In this document: one piece after another, positions 17,446 to 27,274 of the stretch
Position numbering within the stretch: the first letter of the stretch is position 1
Layout of the letters: every line of letters begins with the position of its first letter
Assembly: GCA_002239045.1 (NCBI GenBank)
Contig: MPNN01000006.1
Location: 62,001 to 126,000, forward strand
DNA length: 64,000 nucleotides
From: SAR202 cluster bacterium bin127
GTDB taxonomy: Bacteria > Chloroflexota > Dehalococcoidia > Lucifugimonadales > Lucifugimonadaceae
Direction of reading: 5' to 3'
Position numbers and translations under genes: made by a program
The notes under the pieces: generated by a model
Seen by the model: the letters and a program-made list of their open reading frames with translations, nothing else
Told to the model about the DNA's origin: nothing
Databases searched by the model: none

Positions 17446-18375
17446 CTATGAGCGTTCTTTCAGCCGCGGGTTCGCCCACTCGTCGAGGCCGATTGAGGCG
17501 ATGAAAAGACCCGCGAAAAGGACGACGAAGATGACGATGGGCGAACCCCACCACCACCACATCCCTCTGATGACGGCGTTGTAGAAGTTCTGCCAGTAGA
17601 GGATGTTTCCGAGCGTCGAAATGTGAGTGGCGCCGAGCCCTAGGAATTCCAATCCGATGGCCGCCAATATCGATCCTATAAGCGAACCGACGAACGCCGC
17701 GAGGAGGAACGGCATCAAGTTGGGCATTAGCTCAAGAAAGACGATGTACATGCCGTTTTCACCAGACATTCTGGCGATCTCGACATATTGACGTTCTCTC
17801 AGCGTCAAAACTTGCGCGCGAATCACTCGGGCGGCACCCATCCAAGCGAAGAGCGCGATCACAAGGGCCATCTGTTCAAGGGTCAACACATCCACCATGC
17901 TGGCCAAAACAATCAAGACTAGGAGGCCTGGAATCGCCAACCAGATGTCGGTGACGGTCCGTAGGACGGTATCTATCCATCCACCGTAGTAACCCGCGAC
18001 GAATCCCACAGAAGCGCCGATTATGACACCAAGCGCACCTGCCATGACACCAACTTTCAGAGAGTCGGGTGTGGCATCAATGAGCCATGCGAGCATATCT
18101 CGGCCATTGGCATCGACGCCAAGCCAGTGCTCGGCGGACGGTGCTTGGCCAGGCGGGAGGACCATACCGACTTCGGCGAGTTCGAGGTCGACGAAAAATG
18201 GGCCGATGTACCCGAATCCAACGATGATCGATACGAGGAACAACCCGATCGTGATCTTCATGTTGTAACGGAAGAACCTGTACGTCCGGGTTGCGACGCT
18301 GGCGGTGCCTGACGCAATTGACGCGCTATCGCCGGTGGCAACAGCGGCAGGTTCGGTTGTCGGTCCGATTGTCAT
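17446..18375 (-). CDS. dppC: ABC transporter permease, DppC/OppC type
   Basis: A 309-aa permease overlapping the preceding dppB by 4 nt (ATGA), which implies coupled translation. It has the OppC-like LGVDANGRDMLAW segment, the coupling region EIARMSGENGMYIVFLE, a Trp run near the C-terminus (GMWWWWGSP) and the ending DEWANPRLKERS. These features match the permease at 5303-6310 rather than the 12042 type. It probably works with the divergent SBPs at 19673 and 21869 (inference from position). Confidence 0.92.
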   Translation of the reverse strand: MTIGPTTEPAAVATGDSASIASGTASVATRTYRFFRYNMKITIGLFLVSIIVGFGYIGPFFVDLELAEVGMVLPPGQAPSAEHWLGVDANGRDMLAWLIDATPDSLKVGVMAGALGVIIGASVGFVAGYYGGWIDTVLRTVTDIWLAIPGLLVLIVLASMVDVLTLEQMALVIALFAWMGAARVIRAQVLTLRERQYVEIARMSGENGMYIVFLELMPNLMPFLLAAFVGSLIGSILAAIGLEFLGLGATHISTLGNILYWQNFYNAVIRGMWWWWGSPIVIFVVLFAGLFIASIGLDEWANPRLKERS

Positions 18376-19376
18376 GTTCGATCGTACGAAATCCTAGGGT
18401 CGATTAAAGGATAGAGCAAGTCCATGACAAACAGTGCCAAGGCTACGGCGAAGATTGTGATGAGCGTCACACCTTGGATCATGAAGTAATCACTCTCGCC
18501 AATGGCGTTCCTGAGCAGGAGGCCGATCCCCGGGTAGTTGAAGACGATTTCAACGAGCAGAAGCCCGCCCACAACGCTGGCTAGCGAGAGGGCAAAGCTC
18601 GTGGTTTGAGGCAATAGGATGTTGCGTACGGCATAAACGAGGAATATACGTCGTTCTTTTAAGCCTTTCGCGTCGGCTAGCACCATGTAATCTTCGCCGG
18701 CAGTTGTAACCATCATCGCGCGCATCCCGAGCCCCCATAGCCCGGTGCTAGCGACGATGACCGAGGTGGCGGGAAGGACCGCATGCTTGGTCAATTGCCA
18801 CAGCGTCTCTACGTTCCAACCGACTATGAAGCCTGGATCGACGCCGAACGCCGTAGGCAAAACCTTCCAATGAACTCCCAGGAAGAATTGGAGAACCAAC
18901 CCGAAGAGGAAAAACGGTACTGCAGCGGTGACCATCAAAACAGGCAATGTCGCCTGTACCACCAGCAACGATCTCCGCCATGCAATCAACGCGCCCACCA
19001 ACGATCCGAACAGCATCGCCACGACGGTCGTAACAGTTGCCAAGCCAATTGACCAAGGCATTGCGGCCGAGATCTTGTCCCGGACGGTCGCCGGATAGTT
19101 CGTCATCGAGTATCCCATATCGCCTCTTAAGAGGTTCGTGAGATACGTGAGGTATTGGATGTGCAACGGTCCGTCGAGTTGGAACTTTTCACGGTATGCC
19201 TCGACAATCGGACCGATGTCGCCGCCGGAGTTTCCAGCTTGGGCCTCGAGAGCGATGGCTTTGGCCTCGATGGGATCGCCTGGCGCTAGGCGCGTGAGTA
19301 GGAAAACGGCGGTGACACCGACCGCGACAGTTAGCACGAAAAGCCCAAGTCTGCGGACCAAGTATGCAGGGTTCAT
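18372..19376 (-). CDS. dppB: ABC transporter permease, DppB/OppB type
   Basis: A 334-aa permease with an N-terminal helix (LGLFVLTVAVGVTAVFLL), an extended extracytoplasmic loop rich in Ala/Gly/Glu, the coupling region LADAKGLKERRIFLVYAVRN (DAKGLK and YAVRN) and the ending LIDPRISYDRT. It resembles the permease at 4283-5296 throughout. It is the first gene of a leftward run (dppB-dppC-enolase), transcribed divergently from the SBP at 19673 across a 296-bp gap. Confidence 0.92.
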   Translation of the reverse strand: MNPAYLVRRLGLFVLTVAVGVTAVFLLTRLAPGDPIEAKAIALEAQAGNSGGDIGPIVEAYREKFQLDGPLHIQYLTYLTNLLRGDMGYSMTNYPATVRDKISAAMPWSIGLATVTTVVAMLFGSLVGALIAWRRSLLVVQATLPVLMVTAAVPFFLFGLVLQFFLGVHWKVLPTAFGVDPGFIVGWNVETLWQLTKHAVLPATSVIVASTGLWGLGMRAMMVTTAGEDYMVLADAKGLKERRIFLVYAVRNILLPQTTSFALSLASVVGGLLLVEIVFNYPGIGLLLRNAIGESDYFMIQGVTLITIFAVALALFVMDLLYPLIDPRISYDRT

Positions 19377-19672
19377 GTTGCGACTGTTGGATGTCGTCCT
19401 TGAAGTGACAATCGGGCGACAGCCATCTTGCTCTCTCGATTATTCGAAAACGCTGACGTTAACTTAAACGGATTGACAAGATTAGTCAAGACTCCAGCGG
19501 CGCAAACGTCGGTTGACAACGTGCTTGAATTCCGATAACGTTTAGCGCGTCGCTTAGAGATTATCTAGACGCGGCGGTTTCTGGTTGCTCATCAAAGAGT
19601 TGTGGATTCCGTCAAAAAAGATGTCCGAGTAGACGATGTCGTAAAACGATTCATTGGGAGGTCAATGAGAAC
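19377..19672. promoter_or_regulatory. Divergent regulatory region between permease and SBP genes
   Basis: No open frame here looks like a gene. It must drive both the leftward permease operon and the rightward SBP. For the SBP the best -35 is TTGACA at 19513-19518, with TAACGT 17 nt later (19536-19541) as a poor -10; another TTGACA lies at 19473-19478. A GGGAGG at 19656-19661 precedes the SBP start by 11 nt. Confidence 0.4.
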
Positions 19673-21613
19673 ATGCGATTAAAGAGGCTGAGTCCGCTGG
19701 CAGTGATGGTAGCGGTCGCATCAATGATCGCCTTAACGGCCTTGGCGGCTTGTGGGGGAACCGAAACGGTTGTCCAGACTGTAGTTGTCAAGGAAGAGGT
19801 GGCCGTCGAAGTGCCGGTCACGGTTGAGGTCGAGAGAGAAGTCATCGTTCAAGGCGAGACAGTTGTGCAGACCGTTGAGGTCGAGAAACAGGTGGTCGTC
19901 GAGAAGCAAGTTACTGCGACTCCGGACCCCGGGGCTCTGAAGGACGTTCCGAGAAACCGGACGCTTGTGATCACTCACTGGAGCGACTCCTATCGAACGC
20001 AACACGACAACGTAGAAAACTTCAACTGGTGGTTGCCCGGCAACTCCCACGCCCGCCACGCTTCGGAGAAGGGTCTCATCGAATATCTCTTCTACACGAA
20101 CTTGAACGAAGGCAACATCATCCCATGGCTCGGAGAGTCGTTTGAGTACAACGATTCTCTCGATTCGATCGATGTCAAGATCCGCGAAGGCGCCAAATGG
20201 TCAGACGGCGTAGCGTTCACGGCTCACGACGTCAAGTTCACGATCGACATGGTCGTGGGCAACGCTCCTGACCTGAACAGGTCATCGCTTTGGGCGGACA
20301 TGATCGGCAGCGTAGAAGTTCACGACGACTACAACCTGACGATCAACTTGAACCGGCCTGACCCGCGCTTCTTCCAAGTCCAATTCGGATTTGGTTGGGA
20401 AAACCACACCCCGATTGTTCCGAAGCACGTTTGGGAGAACGAGGACCCGCTCACGTTCAACAACTACGATCCGTCAAAGGGTTGGCCGTTGGGCACTGGC
20501 GCATACAAGCTCTCGCTTTCGACACCAGAAGTCCAGATCTACGACCGACGTGACGACTGGTGGGCGACCGAGATTGGCTTCCATGACGCTCCGAAGGTTG
20601 AGCGAATCAACTACATTCCGGTGGCGAATGACGACATCGCGGGTCAGCTTTACATCAACAACCAACTTGATGTTGGACCGCCGTTGCTGAAAGGTACGTT
20701 CGAAGCTGCGAAGGGCTTTAACGACGCCTTGAGGTCATGGAACTTCGAGGGCCCGGTCTGGGGCGCTCCAGACGGCTGTAATTTCGTGCTGATTCTGAAC
20801 AACCAGAAGGAGCATTTCTCGAGCGCCGATGTTCGGTGGGCGATAAACCACGCGGTTAACCGAGATGAAATTACAGGTCTCGCATACGAAGGCGGCGTGC
20901 CGTCGGTAGTGGTTCCGATCTCGTCATACGGTGTCAAGCAATACCTCCCATTGATGCAAGACATCTTGGACAAGTACGACGCTGGCAACCACAGCCTTGA
21001 GAAGGTTGATGAGCGCATGACTACGGCGGGGTATTCCAAGGATTCAGAAGGATTTTGGACGAAGGACGGCGACCGCGTGGAGATCACGCTTGAGATCCCG
21101 TCTTGGATGAGGCCACAAGGTCCGTTCCTTGAGAAACAACTCCAAGCCGGTGGTTTCGACGCCATCTTCAAGCAGGGCGAGCCAGCAACCATTGGTGACC
21201 GCTTACGCATGGGCGAAACTGAAGTTGTTTGGGTGCAGTGCGGATCGATCAACGAGCCGTACGACACGTTCAAGTCCTACCACTCCAAGAACTCGGCGCC
21301 TCCGGGCGAAAACTACCAAGGCGCAGTCCAGGGTGGTCGCTACGAGAACCCCGAGATGGACGCGATCTTGGACGAGATGGAAGCGATGCTGCACTCGCCG
21401 GATGACCCGCGATACGTGGAATTAGCACGCGGCGCATTGGAGCTTTTCCTGCGTGACATGCCTGTAATCCACATCGCAGAAGAGTTGCACGTGATTGTGC
21501 ACAACACGCACTGGTGGACTGGCTGGCCTGGCGTTGAAGACCCGTACGTCGCGCCTTATCCGCCGTGGAATGGTTGGTACTTGATCACGCTCAACTTGGA
21601 ACCGACCCAATAG
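19673..21613 (+). CDS. ABC transporter substrate-binding lipoprotein (tandem copy 1)
   Basis: A 646-aa family 5 solute-binding protein starting at ATG 19673. Residues 1-27 form the lipoprotein signal with LAAC (Cys27). Residues 30 to about 83 are a Val/Glu stalk (ETVVQTVVVKEEVAVEVPV and GETVVQTVEVEKQVVVEKQV). The binding domain includes KWSDGVAFTAHDVKFTIDMV (KWSDGV, AHDVKF) and VRWAINHAVNR. Most residues are identical by eye to the next gene (21869), so the two arose by tandem duplication. Expected partners are the divergent permeases at 17446-19376 and the ATPases at 26222-28382. Confidence 0.93.
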   Translation: MRLKRLSPLAVMVAVASMIALTALAACGGTETVVQTVVVKEEVAVEVPVTVEVEREVIVQGETVVQTVEVEKQVVVEKQVTATPDPGALKDVPRNRTLVITHWSDSYRTQHDNVENFNWWLPGNSHARHASEKGLIEYLFYTNLNEGNIIPWLGESFEYNDSLDSIDVKIREGAKWSDGVAFTAHDVKFTIDMVVGNAPDLNRSSLWADMIGSVEVHDDYNLTINLNRPDPRFFQVQFGFGWENHTPIVPKHVWENEDPLTFNNYDPSKGWPLGTGAYKLSLSTPEVQIYDRRDDWWATEIGFHDAPKVERINYIPVANDDIAGQLYINNQLDVGPPLLKGTFEAAKGFNDALRSWNFEGPVWGAPDGCNFVLILNNQKEHFSSADVRWAINHAVNRDEITGLAYEGGVPSVVVPISSYGVKQYLPLMQDILDKYDAGNHSLEKVDERMTTAGYSKDSEGFWTKDGDRVEITLEIPSWMRPQGPFLEKQLQAGGFDAIFKQGEPATIGDRLRMGETEVVWVQCGSINEPYDTFKSYHSKNSAPPGENYQGAVQGGRYENPEMDAILDEMEAMLHSPDDPRYVELARGALELFLRDMPVIHIAEELHVIVHNTHWWTGWPGVEDPYVAPYPPWNGWYLITLNLEPTQ

Positions 21614-21657
21614 AGGCGAGTAAATGACGGTTGCATGAGCGGTCGAAATTACCGAGG

Positions 21658-21697
21658 AGCGGGTTGCAGTCATGAGACTGCAACCCGCTTTTCTTTA
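21658..21697 (+). terminator. Rho-independent terminator after SBP copy 1
   Basis: A perfect 14-bp stem (AGCGGGTTGCAGTC / GACTGCAACCCGCT) with loop ATGA, followed by a T-rich tract (TTTCTTT). Its stem is nearly the same as that of the terminator after copy 2, so the duplication probably included the terminator. Confidence 0.9.
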
Positions 21698-21868
21698 TGG
21701 ATGCACCGACCAATAAACAACTGAAACCGGGCGCGTCGGGAATCAACAAAACTACGGTGGTTTCGAATTTGCGTTATGGTTTATCTGTCGTTGGACTCGA
21801 CGTTTAATCGTCACGCCCCAGCGTCAATGTATTGAGTCGGCGGAGGGCTAAGGAGGTCCCCAAGAATC

Positions 21869-23809
21869 ATGCGTTCAAAGAAATGGATTCTGAAGGTTGT
21901 ATTGCCGTCTGTCGCGATCCTGGTCGCGTTAGCCGCGATTGGGGCCTGTGGCGGCACGGAGACGGTGGTGCAAACGGTCGTGGTCAAGGAAGAAGTTGCG
22001 GTCGAGGTACCCGTTACCGTCGAGGTTGAGAAAGAGGTCGTCGTTCAAGGCGAGACGGTGGTGCAGACGGTCGAGGTCGAAAAGCAGGTCGTTGTCGAGA
22101 GGGAAGTTACGGCTACCCCAGACCCCAGTGCGATTAAGGATGTTCCGCGCAATCGAACGGTGGTTTTCACCCACTGGAGCGGTTCGTATCGGACACAGCA
22201 CGATAACGTCGAAAACTTCAACTGGTGGTTGCCAGGTAACTCCCACGCCCGCCACGCCTCTGAGAAAGGCCTCGTCGAGTACCTGTTTTACACGAACTTG
22301 AACGATGGTCAGATCGTTCCTTGGCTTGGCGAAACTTTCGAGTACAACGACACGTTAGATGAGATCGATGTCAAGGTGCGTGAAGGGGCCAAGTGGTCAG
22401 ATGGCGTACCGTTTACTGCGCATGACGTCAAATTCACGGTGGATATGGTGATCGCGTCATCTCCTGAACTTGCGCGTTCAAACCTGTGGGCCGACAAAAT
22501 CGAGAGCGTCACGGTTCACGATGACTACAACTTCACGATGAAGCTGACTCGACCCGACCCGCGCTTTTTCCAAGAGCAGTTTGGATTCGGGCACGAGAAC
22601 CACACCGCAATCGTGCCGAAGCATGTGTGGGAGAACGAAGATCCTCTGACGTTCAACAACTACGATCCCGACAAGGGCTGGCCGCTGGGTACAGGTGCGT
22701 TCAAGTTGGTGCTGTCCACTCCGGAAGTGCAGCTTTATGATCGCCGGGACGATTGGTGGGGCGCTGAGATCGGGTTCCACGATCTACCGAAGGTTGAGCG
22801 GCTGAAGTACATCCCGATCGCCAACGATGATGTCGCAGGACAGCTCTACATCAACAACCAGACGGACGCTGGTGTGCCGCTATTGAAAGGCACGTTTGAA
22901 GCTGCGAAAGGCTTCAACGAATCTCTAAGGTCGTGGAACTTCGAAGGGCCGGTATGGGGCGCCGCCGACGGCTGCAACTTCGTATTGATCCTCAACAACC
23001 AGAAGAAGCACTTTAGCGACGTAAACGTCCGTTGGGCGATCAACCACGCCATCGACCGTGGTGAGATCACCGGGATTGCGTACGAGGGTGGAGTACCGCC
23101 TGTGGTGGTGCCAATTTCGTCGTACGGTGTCAAGCAGTATTTGCCGCTGGTGCAAGACATTATCGACAAGTACAACCCCAACGATCCGGACCCGGCAAAA
23201 GTTGAATCGCGAATGACAGCTTCGGGTTATTCCAAAGATTCCGAAGGGTTCTGGACGAAGGATGGTGAGCGAGTTGAGATCACGTTAGAGATCCCCTCTT
23301 GGCTACGACCTCAAGGCCCGTTCCTTGAGAGCCAATTGCAGGAGGGCGGATTTGACGCAACCTTCAAGCAAGGCGAACCGGCGACGATCGGGGACCGGTT
23401 GCGCATGGGCGAAACCGAGGTAGTGTGGGTCCAATGTGGTTCGATTACTGAACCGTACACGACGTTCAAGTCTTACCACTCGAAGAACTCTGCGCCTCCG
23501 GGCGAGAACTACGCCGGCGCTGTCCAAGGCGGGCGCTACGAGAATCCAGAAATGGACGCAATCCTGGACGAGATGGAAGCGATGCTCCACTCACCTGACG
23601 ATCCGCGTTACGTCGAATTGACGCGGCAGGCGTTCGAACTATTCCTTCGTGACATGCCTGTCATCCACATCGCGGAAGAGTTGCACGTGATCGTTCACAA
23701 CACGCGATACTGGACCGGCTGGCCGGGCGTCGAAGACCCGTACGCGGCACCATATCCGCCGTGGACCGGTTGGTACCTGATCACAATGAATCTGGAACCG
23801 ACGGAATAG
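21869..23809 (+). CDS. ABC transporter substrate-binding lipoprotein (tandem copy 2)
   Basis: A 646-aa paralogue of the previous gene with the same length and layout: signal and IGAC lipobox (Cys27), Val/Glu stalk at residues 30 to about 83, then the family 5 binding domain with VRWAINHAIDR. A perfect AAGGAGGT lies at 21850-21857, a rather long 11 nt from the ATG. Differences from copy 1 are scattered and mostly conservative, so both are probably functional, with slightly different ligands or expression. Having its own terminator means each copy is a separate transcript. Confidence 0.93.
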   Translation: MRSKKWILKVVLPSVAILVALAAIGACGGTETVVQTVVVKEEVAVEVPVTVEVEKEVVVQGETVVQTVEVEKQVVVEREVTATPDPSAIKDVPRNRTVVFTHWSGSYRTQHDNVENFNWWLPGNSHARHASEKGLVEYLFYTNLNDGQIVPWLGETFEYNDTLDEIDVKVREGAKWSDGVPFTAHDVKFTVDMVIASSPELARSNLWADKIESVTVHDDYNFTMKLTRPDPRFFQEQFGFGHENHTAIVPKHVWENEDPLTFNNYDPDKGWPLGTGAFKLVLSTPEVQLYDRRDDWWGAEIGFHDLPKVERLKYIPIANDDVAGQLYINNQTDAGVPLLKGTFEAAKGFNESLRSWNFEGPVWGAADGCNFVLILNNQKKHFSDVNVRWAINHAIDRGEITGIAYEGGVPPVVVPISSYGVKQYLPLVQDIIDKYNPNDPDPAKVESRMTASGYSKDSEGFWTKDGERVEITLEIPSWLRPQGPFLESQLQEGGFDATFKQGEPATIGDRLRMGETEVVWVQCGSITEPYTTFKSYHSKNSAPPGENYAGAVQGGRYENPEMDAILDEMEAMLHSPDDPRYVELTRQAFELFLRDMPVIHIAEELHVIVHNTRYWTGWPGVEDPYAAPYPPWTGWYLITMNLEPTE

Positions 23810-23853
23810 ACGGGACGGAGGCGACGGCGCGAACGACGCCGATGCATCGTCCG

Positions 23854-23890
23854 AGCGGGTTGCGGTCAAACGATCGCAACCCGCTTTTTT
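23854..23890 (+). terminator. Rho-independent terminator after SBP copy 2
   Basis: A stem of about 14 bp (AGCGGGTTGCGGTC / GATCGCAACCCGCT, one G-T pair) with loop AAAC, followed by T6. It is almost the same stem as the terminator at 21658-21697. Confidence 0.9.
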
Positions 23891-23980
23891 ATTGGAACTC
23901 TGGCGGAACTCTGGCAATGTTACGGAAAAGTGACGCCAGAGGCATCGCAACCTGCGCGGCAGAAATTAGCATCTAAACCC

Positions 23981-26206
23981 ATGCGAATCACTCTTATCTT
24001 GATTGTCCCCGCGGTAGCGATGTTGGTGGGTGCGTGCCAAACATCGGAAGATCCGGTGCCTACGGCCGCGCCGCCCACCGCGATGCGGGAATCGCTCCCG
24101 ACCACGGTGCCCGAAACGCCAGTCCCGGTACCAACCGCGACGCCGAGTGTCGAGCCGGTTGTGGTGCCGGGCATGGAACCGGTGATGCCGTTTACCAACA
24201 TCGCGCGCGACGCTTTGGGAGACAATGCGTTTGTGAATAACTGGCACCCAGGTTCCGCCTTCTTCGATTTCGACCGCGATGGTGACATGGATTTCTACGT
24301 CACTCAGGCCAACTCGGATTCTGAGTTCCCTGAGTCGCCGGGCGGCCCCAATCTGCTATTCCGCAATGATCGAAACAACGTCTTCACTGAGGTCGCTGTG
24401 GAGTTGGGCGCCGACCTGTCACTGTCCAATAGCACCGCAGTAGCCGCCTGTGATTTCGACAACGACGGGTATCAGGACCTCTATGTGGCCGGTTACGGAC
24501 TGATAGGTGATGAACTTGATTACCGGTCGGCTGTTGGCGATGATGCATTGACGAACGCCATCAAGGATCGGTTGCTGCGAAACGTCGGCGGAGAACGTTT
24601 CGAAGACATCACCGACGCGGCCTTCGGAGATGCGATAAACGTGCAATCGGCGATAACGATCGCCTGCGGCGACGTGAATAACGACGGATGGACGGATGTT
24701 TTCGTGGGCAACCGTTTGGATCAAGATTTCATTCGTTTCGATGATCCGAGGCACCATGGTCACTACAACCGGCTATACATCAATAACGGCGATCTGACGT
24801 TTAACGATGTGACTGAATCTGCCGGATTGATAAGCCCTCCGATCAAGATGTTGAGTCCCAACGGGGAACCGATGGAATGGGAGGATCCTGACACAGGCGA
24901 GATGACGATGGGATACGATGCGTCGCTTAAGGATGCCAACGGAAATCGTATCGGTGATCCGACCGGGCAGACGTTGGCTTCATTGTTCTTCGACCACGAT
25001 TCGGATGGCGACGTCGATCTCTGGTTGGCGGACGACGGTGATACGCTGAAGGTCTATCGCAACGACACGAACGACGATGATGTCGCATTCGTTTCGATCG
25101 GTGAAGAGATGGGCGTGGACAGTGTCGGAGCGTGGATGGGATTCGCCCTTGGGGACTACGACTCCGATGAAGACCTCGACATATTCGTCACAAATATCGG
25201 TTATCACTTCTTGCTTTACGATGTCCCACCGGTTCCCTCGGGTGATTGCGCCTACAGCCACGCGTACGGTTGGGGCACCTGTTACCACTTCTTGCTCCGA
25301 AACGACGGCTACAAAGAAGACGCAGAGATTGGAATGATCGGCGATTTCAAGAACGTTGCACCGGAGACGGGTGTCGCCACGAGCCAGGCATTCCCGCCTG
25401 AATCGCTCGATCCAGCGAACGTTCTCGATGTCTGGGCCGATGTTGAACAACCATCAGGATTGGCGGCCTACGATTTCGGGTTCGGCACAGCATTCTTCGA
25501 TTACGAGAACGATGGCGACCAGGACCTCTATTGGTTGGGCGCGATGGGTGGCAAAGGTGAAGGTCCGAACGGATTCAAGTACACAGGTTCAGGTCGGATG
25601 TTGCGCGGCGATGGCGAAGGGCAGTTCGAAGACATTACAGTCGAGGCGCAGTTGCTCGACATCCAAGGCGTCAACTACGGTGTGTTGGATCCGAGCGACC
25701 CGGAATTTGACCCCGACCGCCAACGTATGGACCGCAGGTTCCACGAAAACGGCAAGGGACTGGCCAAGTGCGATCTGAATGGCGACGGGACGGTCGACCT
25801 GTTGGGGACGAACAGCAACGGCCCGGTCTTTGTTTCGGACAAAACGATCGACTTCTTCCGCGGTCCGTTATTTCTGTGGATGAGTAACGCGAGCGAAGGT
25901 AACTGGCTCTCGATTAAGCTGACCGGCCGTCAGGCGATCGATGGGACTGGAAGTAACGCCGATGGCATCGGTGCACGCGTGAAGGTTACGGCGGATGTAG
26001 GTGGATCGGGTGAATTGACGACGCAGGTTCAAGATGTGCTGGGTAGTTCGTCATTCTTGAGTATGAACTGCATCGACCTGCACTTTGGGGTCGGATCTGC
26101 GACGAATGTTGAACGAATTGAAGTTCAGTGGCCAAGCGGCGTGGTGCAAATCGTCGAAGACGTCGAAACAGGCCAGGACGTCGAGATCGAAGAGCCAGCT
26201 AGATAG
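23981..26206 (+). CDS. CRTAC1-like FG-GAP/VCBS lipoprotein with ASPIC/UnbV domain
   Basis: A 741-aa lipoprotein. ATG 23981 is chosen because it begins the signal MRITLILIVPAVAMLVGAC (lipobox Cys19); an upstream GTG would bury it. A Pro/Thr/Val-rich linker is followed by many FG-GAP calcium-binding motifs (DFDRDGDMDFYV, DFDNDGYQDLYV, DVNNDGWTDVFV, DHDSDGDVDLWL, DYENDGDQDLYW, DLNGDGTVDLLG). The last ~80 residues form an ASPIC/UnbV-type domain (GIGARVKV, LHFGVGS, VQWPSGV). It is paralogous to the gene at 1-1920. Probably a surface-anchored beta-propeller for binding or adhesion; no catalytic motif is seen. Confidence 0.92.
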   Translation: MRITLILIVPAVAMLVGACQTSEDPVPTAAPPTAMRESLPTTVPETPVPVPTATPSVEPVVVPGMEPVMPFTNIARDALGDNAFVNNWHPGSAFFDFDRDGDMDFYVTQANSDSEFPESPGGPNLLFRNDRNNVFTEVAVELGADLSLSNSTAVAACDFDNDGYQDLYVAGYGLIGDELDYRSAVGDDALTNAIKDRLLRNVGGERFEDITDAAFGDAINVQSAITIACGDVNNDGWTDVFVGNRLDQDFIRFDDPRHHGHYNRLYINNGDLTFNDVTESAGLISPPIKMLSPNGEPMEWEDPDTGEMTMGYDASLKDANGNRIGDPTGQTLASLFFDHDSDGDVDLWLADDGDTLKVYRNDTNDDDVAFVSIGEEMGVDSVGAWMGFALGDYDSDEDLDIFVTNIGYHFLLYDVPPVPSGDCAYSHAYGWGTCYHFLLRNDGYKEDAEIGMIGDFKNVAPETGVATSQAFPPESLDPANVLDVWADVEQPSGLAAYDFGFGTAFFDYENDGDQDLYWLGAMGGKGEGPNGFKYTGSGRMLRGDGEGQFEDITVEAQLLDIQGVNYGVLDPSDPEFDPDRQRMDRRFHENGKGLAKCDLNGDGTVDLLGTNSNGPVFVSDKTIDFFRGPLFLWMSNASEGNWLSIKLTGRQAIDGTGSNADGIGARVKVTADVGGSGELTTQVQDVLGSSSFLSMNCIDLHFGVGSATNVERIEVQWPSGVVQIVEDVETGQDVEIEEPAR

Positions 26207-26221
26207 GTGCGCGAATGCGCC

Positions 26222-27274
26222 TCAGTTTGCGGTAGCAGCGGATTCGAATTCGGGATATTCGAATGCTTGACCGAGGTCCGCGTTATCTACTGCAGGCATG
26301 TCTGAGTACAGGAAGCAACTCGCCAACTGTTGCGGGCCGATGGCGTGGAGCGGTGGTGCCGAGACGGTGCATCGCTCGAATGCGAACTTGCACCTCGACG
26401 CAAATTTGCATTGATCGGTGATCGTTGAGGCTTCGTCCGCACGATCGACCGACTCGTCTTCTTCCTCTCCCCACGCGGCTTTGGGATCTGGTTGAGGCAC
26501 CGAGTCGATAAGCAGCTGAGTGTATGGATGTTTCGGGTTCTGGATGACCTCTTCAACGCTGCCAGCTTCGGCGACCGATCCGCGATACATGACAATGATG
26601 TTGTCGCACATCTGGTACGCCGTGGTCAGGTCGTGTGTGATGTAGATAACGGAGATGCCGAAATCTCGGTTCAGATCTCGAATGCTTCTGAGGATCGTTG
26701 CCCGCAGGGAAGCGTCGACCATCGAAACGGGTTCATCAGCCAATATGATGCGCGGTCGCAGAAGGAGCGCACGAGCGACCATCACGCGTTGTCGTTGCCC
26801 GCCGCTTAGCTGATGGGGATAGCGTCCCAACGTTTCGTCAGGCTGCAATCCGACCATCCGCAAGGCCTCAGCGATGCGTTCGTCGCGCTCCTGATTGCTG
26901 GAAGCGAGCTTGAAGTTCCGAATGGGGCGGTGAAGGACATGATCGACGGCGTAAAAGGGATTGTAGGCCTCGAACGGGTCTTGGAAGATCGGTTGCACTT
27001 CTCGTCGGAAGTTCAGCCATTCGCGTGAGCCCATCTTTTGGATTTCTTTGCCTTGGTACATCACCCGACCGGAAGTTGGTGGGACTACACCAAGAAGCAG
27101 ACGCGCGAGCGTGGTTTTGCCGCTCCCACTTTCGCCAGCGATCGCCGTAATCGTCGGTCGGTCTTCGGGAATGGACAATGAAACGTCCTGGACCGCGATC
27201 GTGACGTTGGAACGATTGAAAAAGCCGCCGCCAAAGATCTTGGATACGTTTTCTAGCTCAAGTAAGTTAGCCAT
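26222..27274 (-). CDS. dppF: ABC transporter ATP-binding protein, DppF/OppF type
   Basis: A 350-aa ATPase starting at ATG 27274 (MANLLELENVSK), inside the end of the upstream dppD (8-nt overlap, the same arrangement as at 7407). Walker A GESGSGKTT, signature LSGGQRQRVMVA and Walker B IILADEPVSMVD are intact. The C-terminal segment has Cys at CKFASRCKFAFERC and CFLY. It is convergent with the FG-GAP gene across 15 nt. With the 27267 product it probably serves the permeases at 17446-19376 and perhaps also the ATPase-less pair at 12042-13922. Confidence 0.92.
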   Translation of the reverse strand: MANLLELENVSKIFGGGFFNRSNVTIAVQDVSLSIPEDRPTITAIAGESGSGKTTLARLLLGVVPPTSGRVMYQGKEIQKMGSREWLNFRREVQPIFQDPFEAYNPFYAVDHVLHRPIRNFKLASSNQERDERIAEALRMVGLQPDETLGRYPHQLSGGQRQRVMVARALLLRPRIILADEPVSMVDASLRATILRSIRDLNRDFGISVIYITHDLTTAYQMCDNIIVMYRGSVAEAGSVEEVIQNPKHPYTQLLIDSVPQPDPKAAWGEEEDESVDRADEASTITDQCKFASRCKFAFERCTVSAPPLHAIGPQQLASCFLYSDMPAVDNADLGQAFEYPEFESAATAN

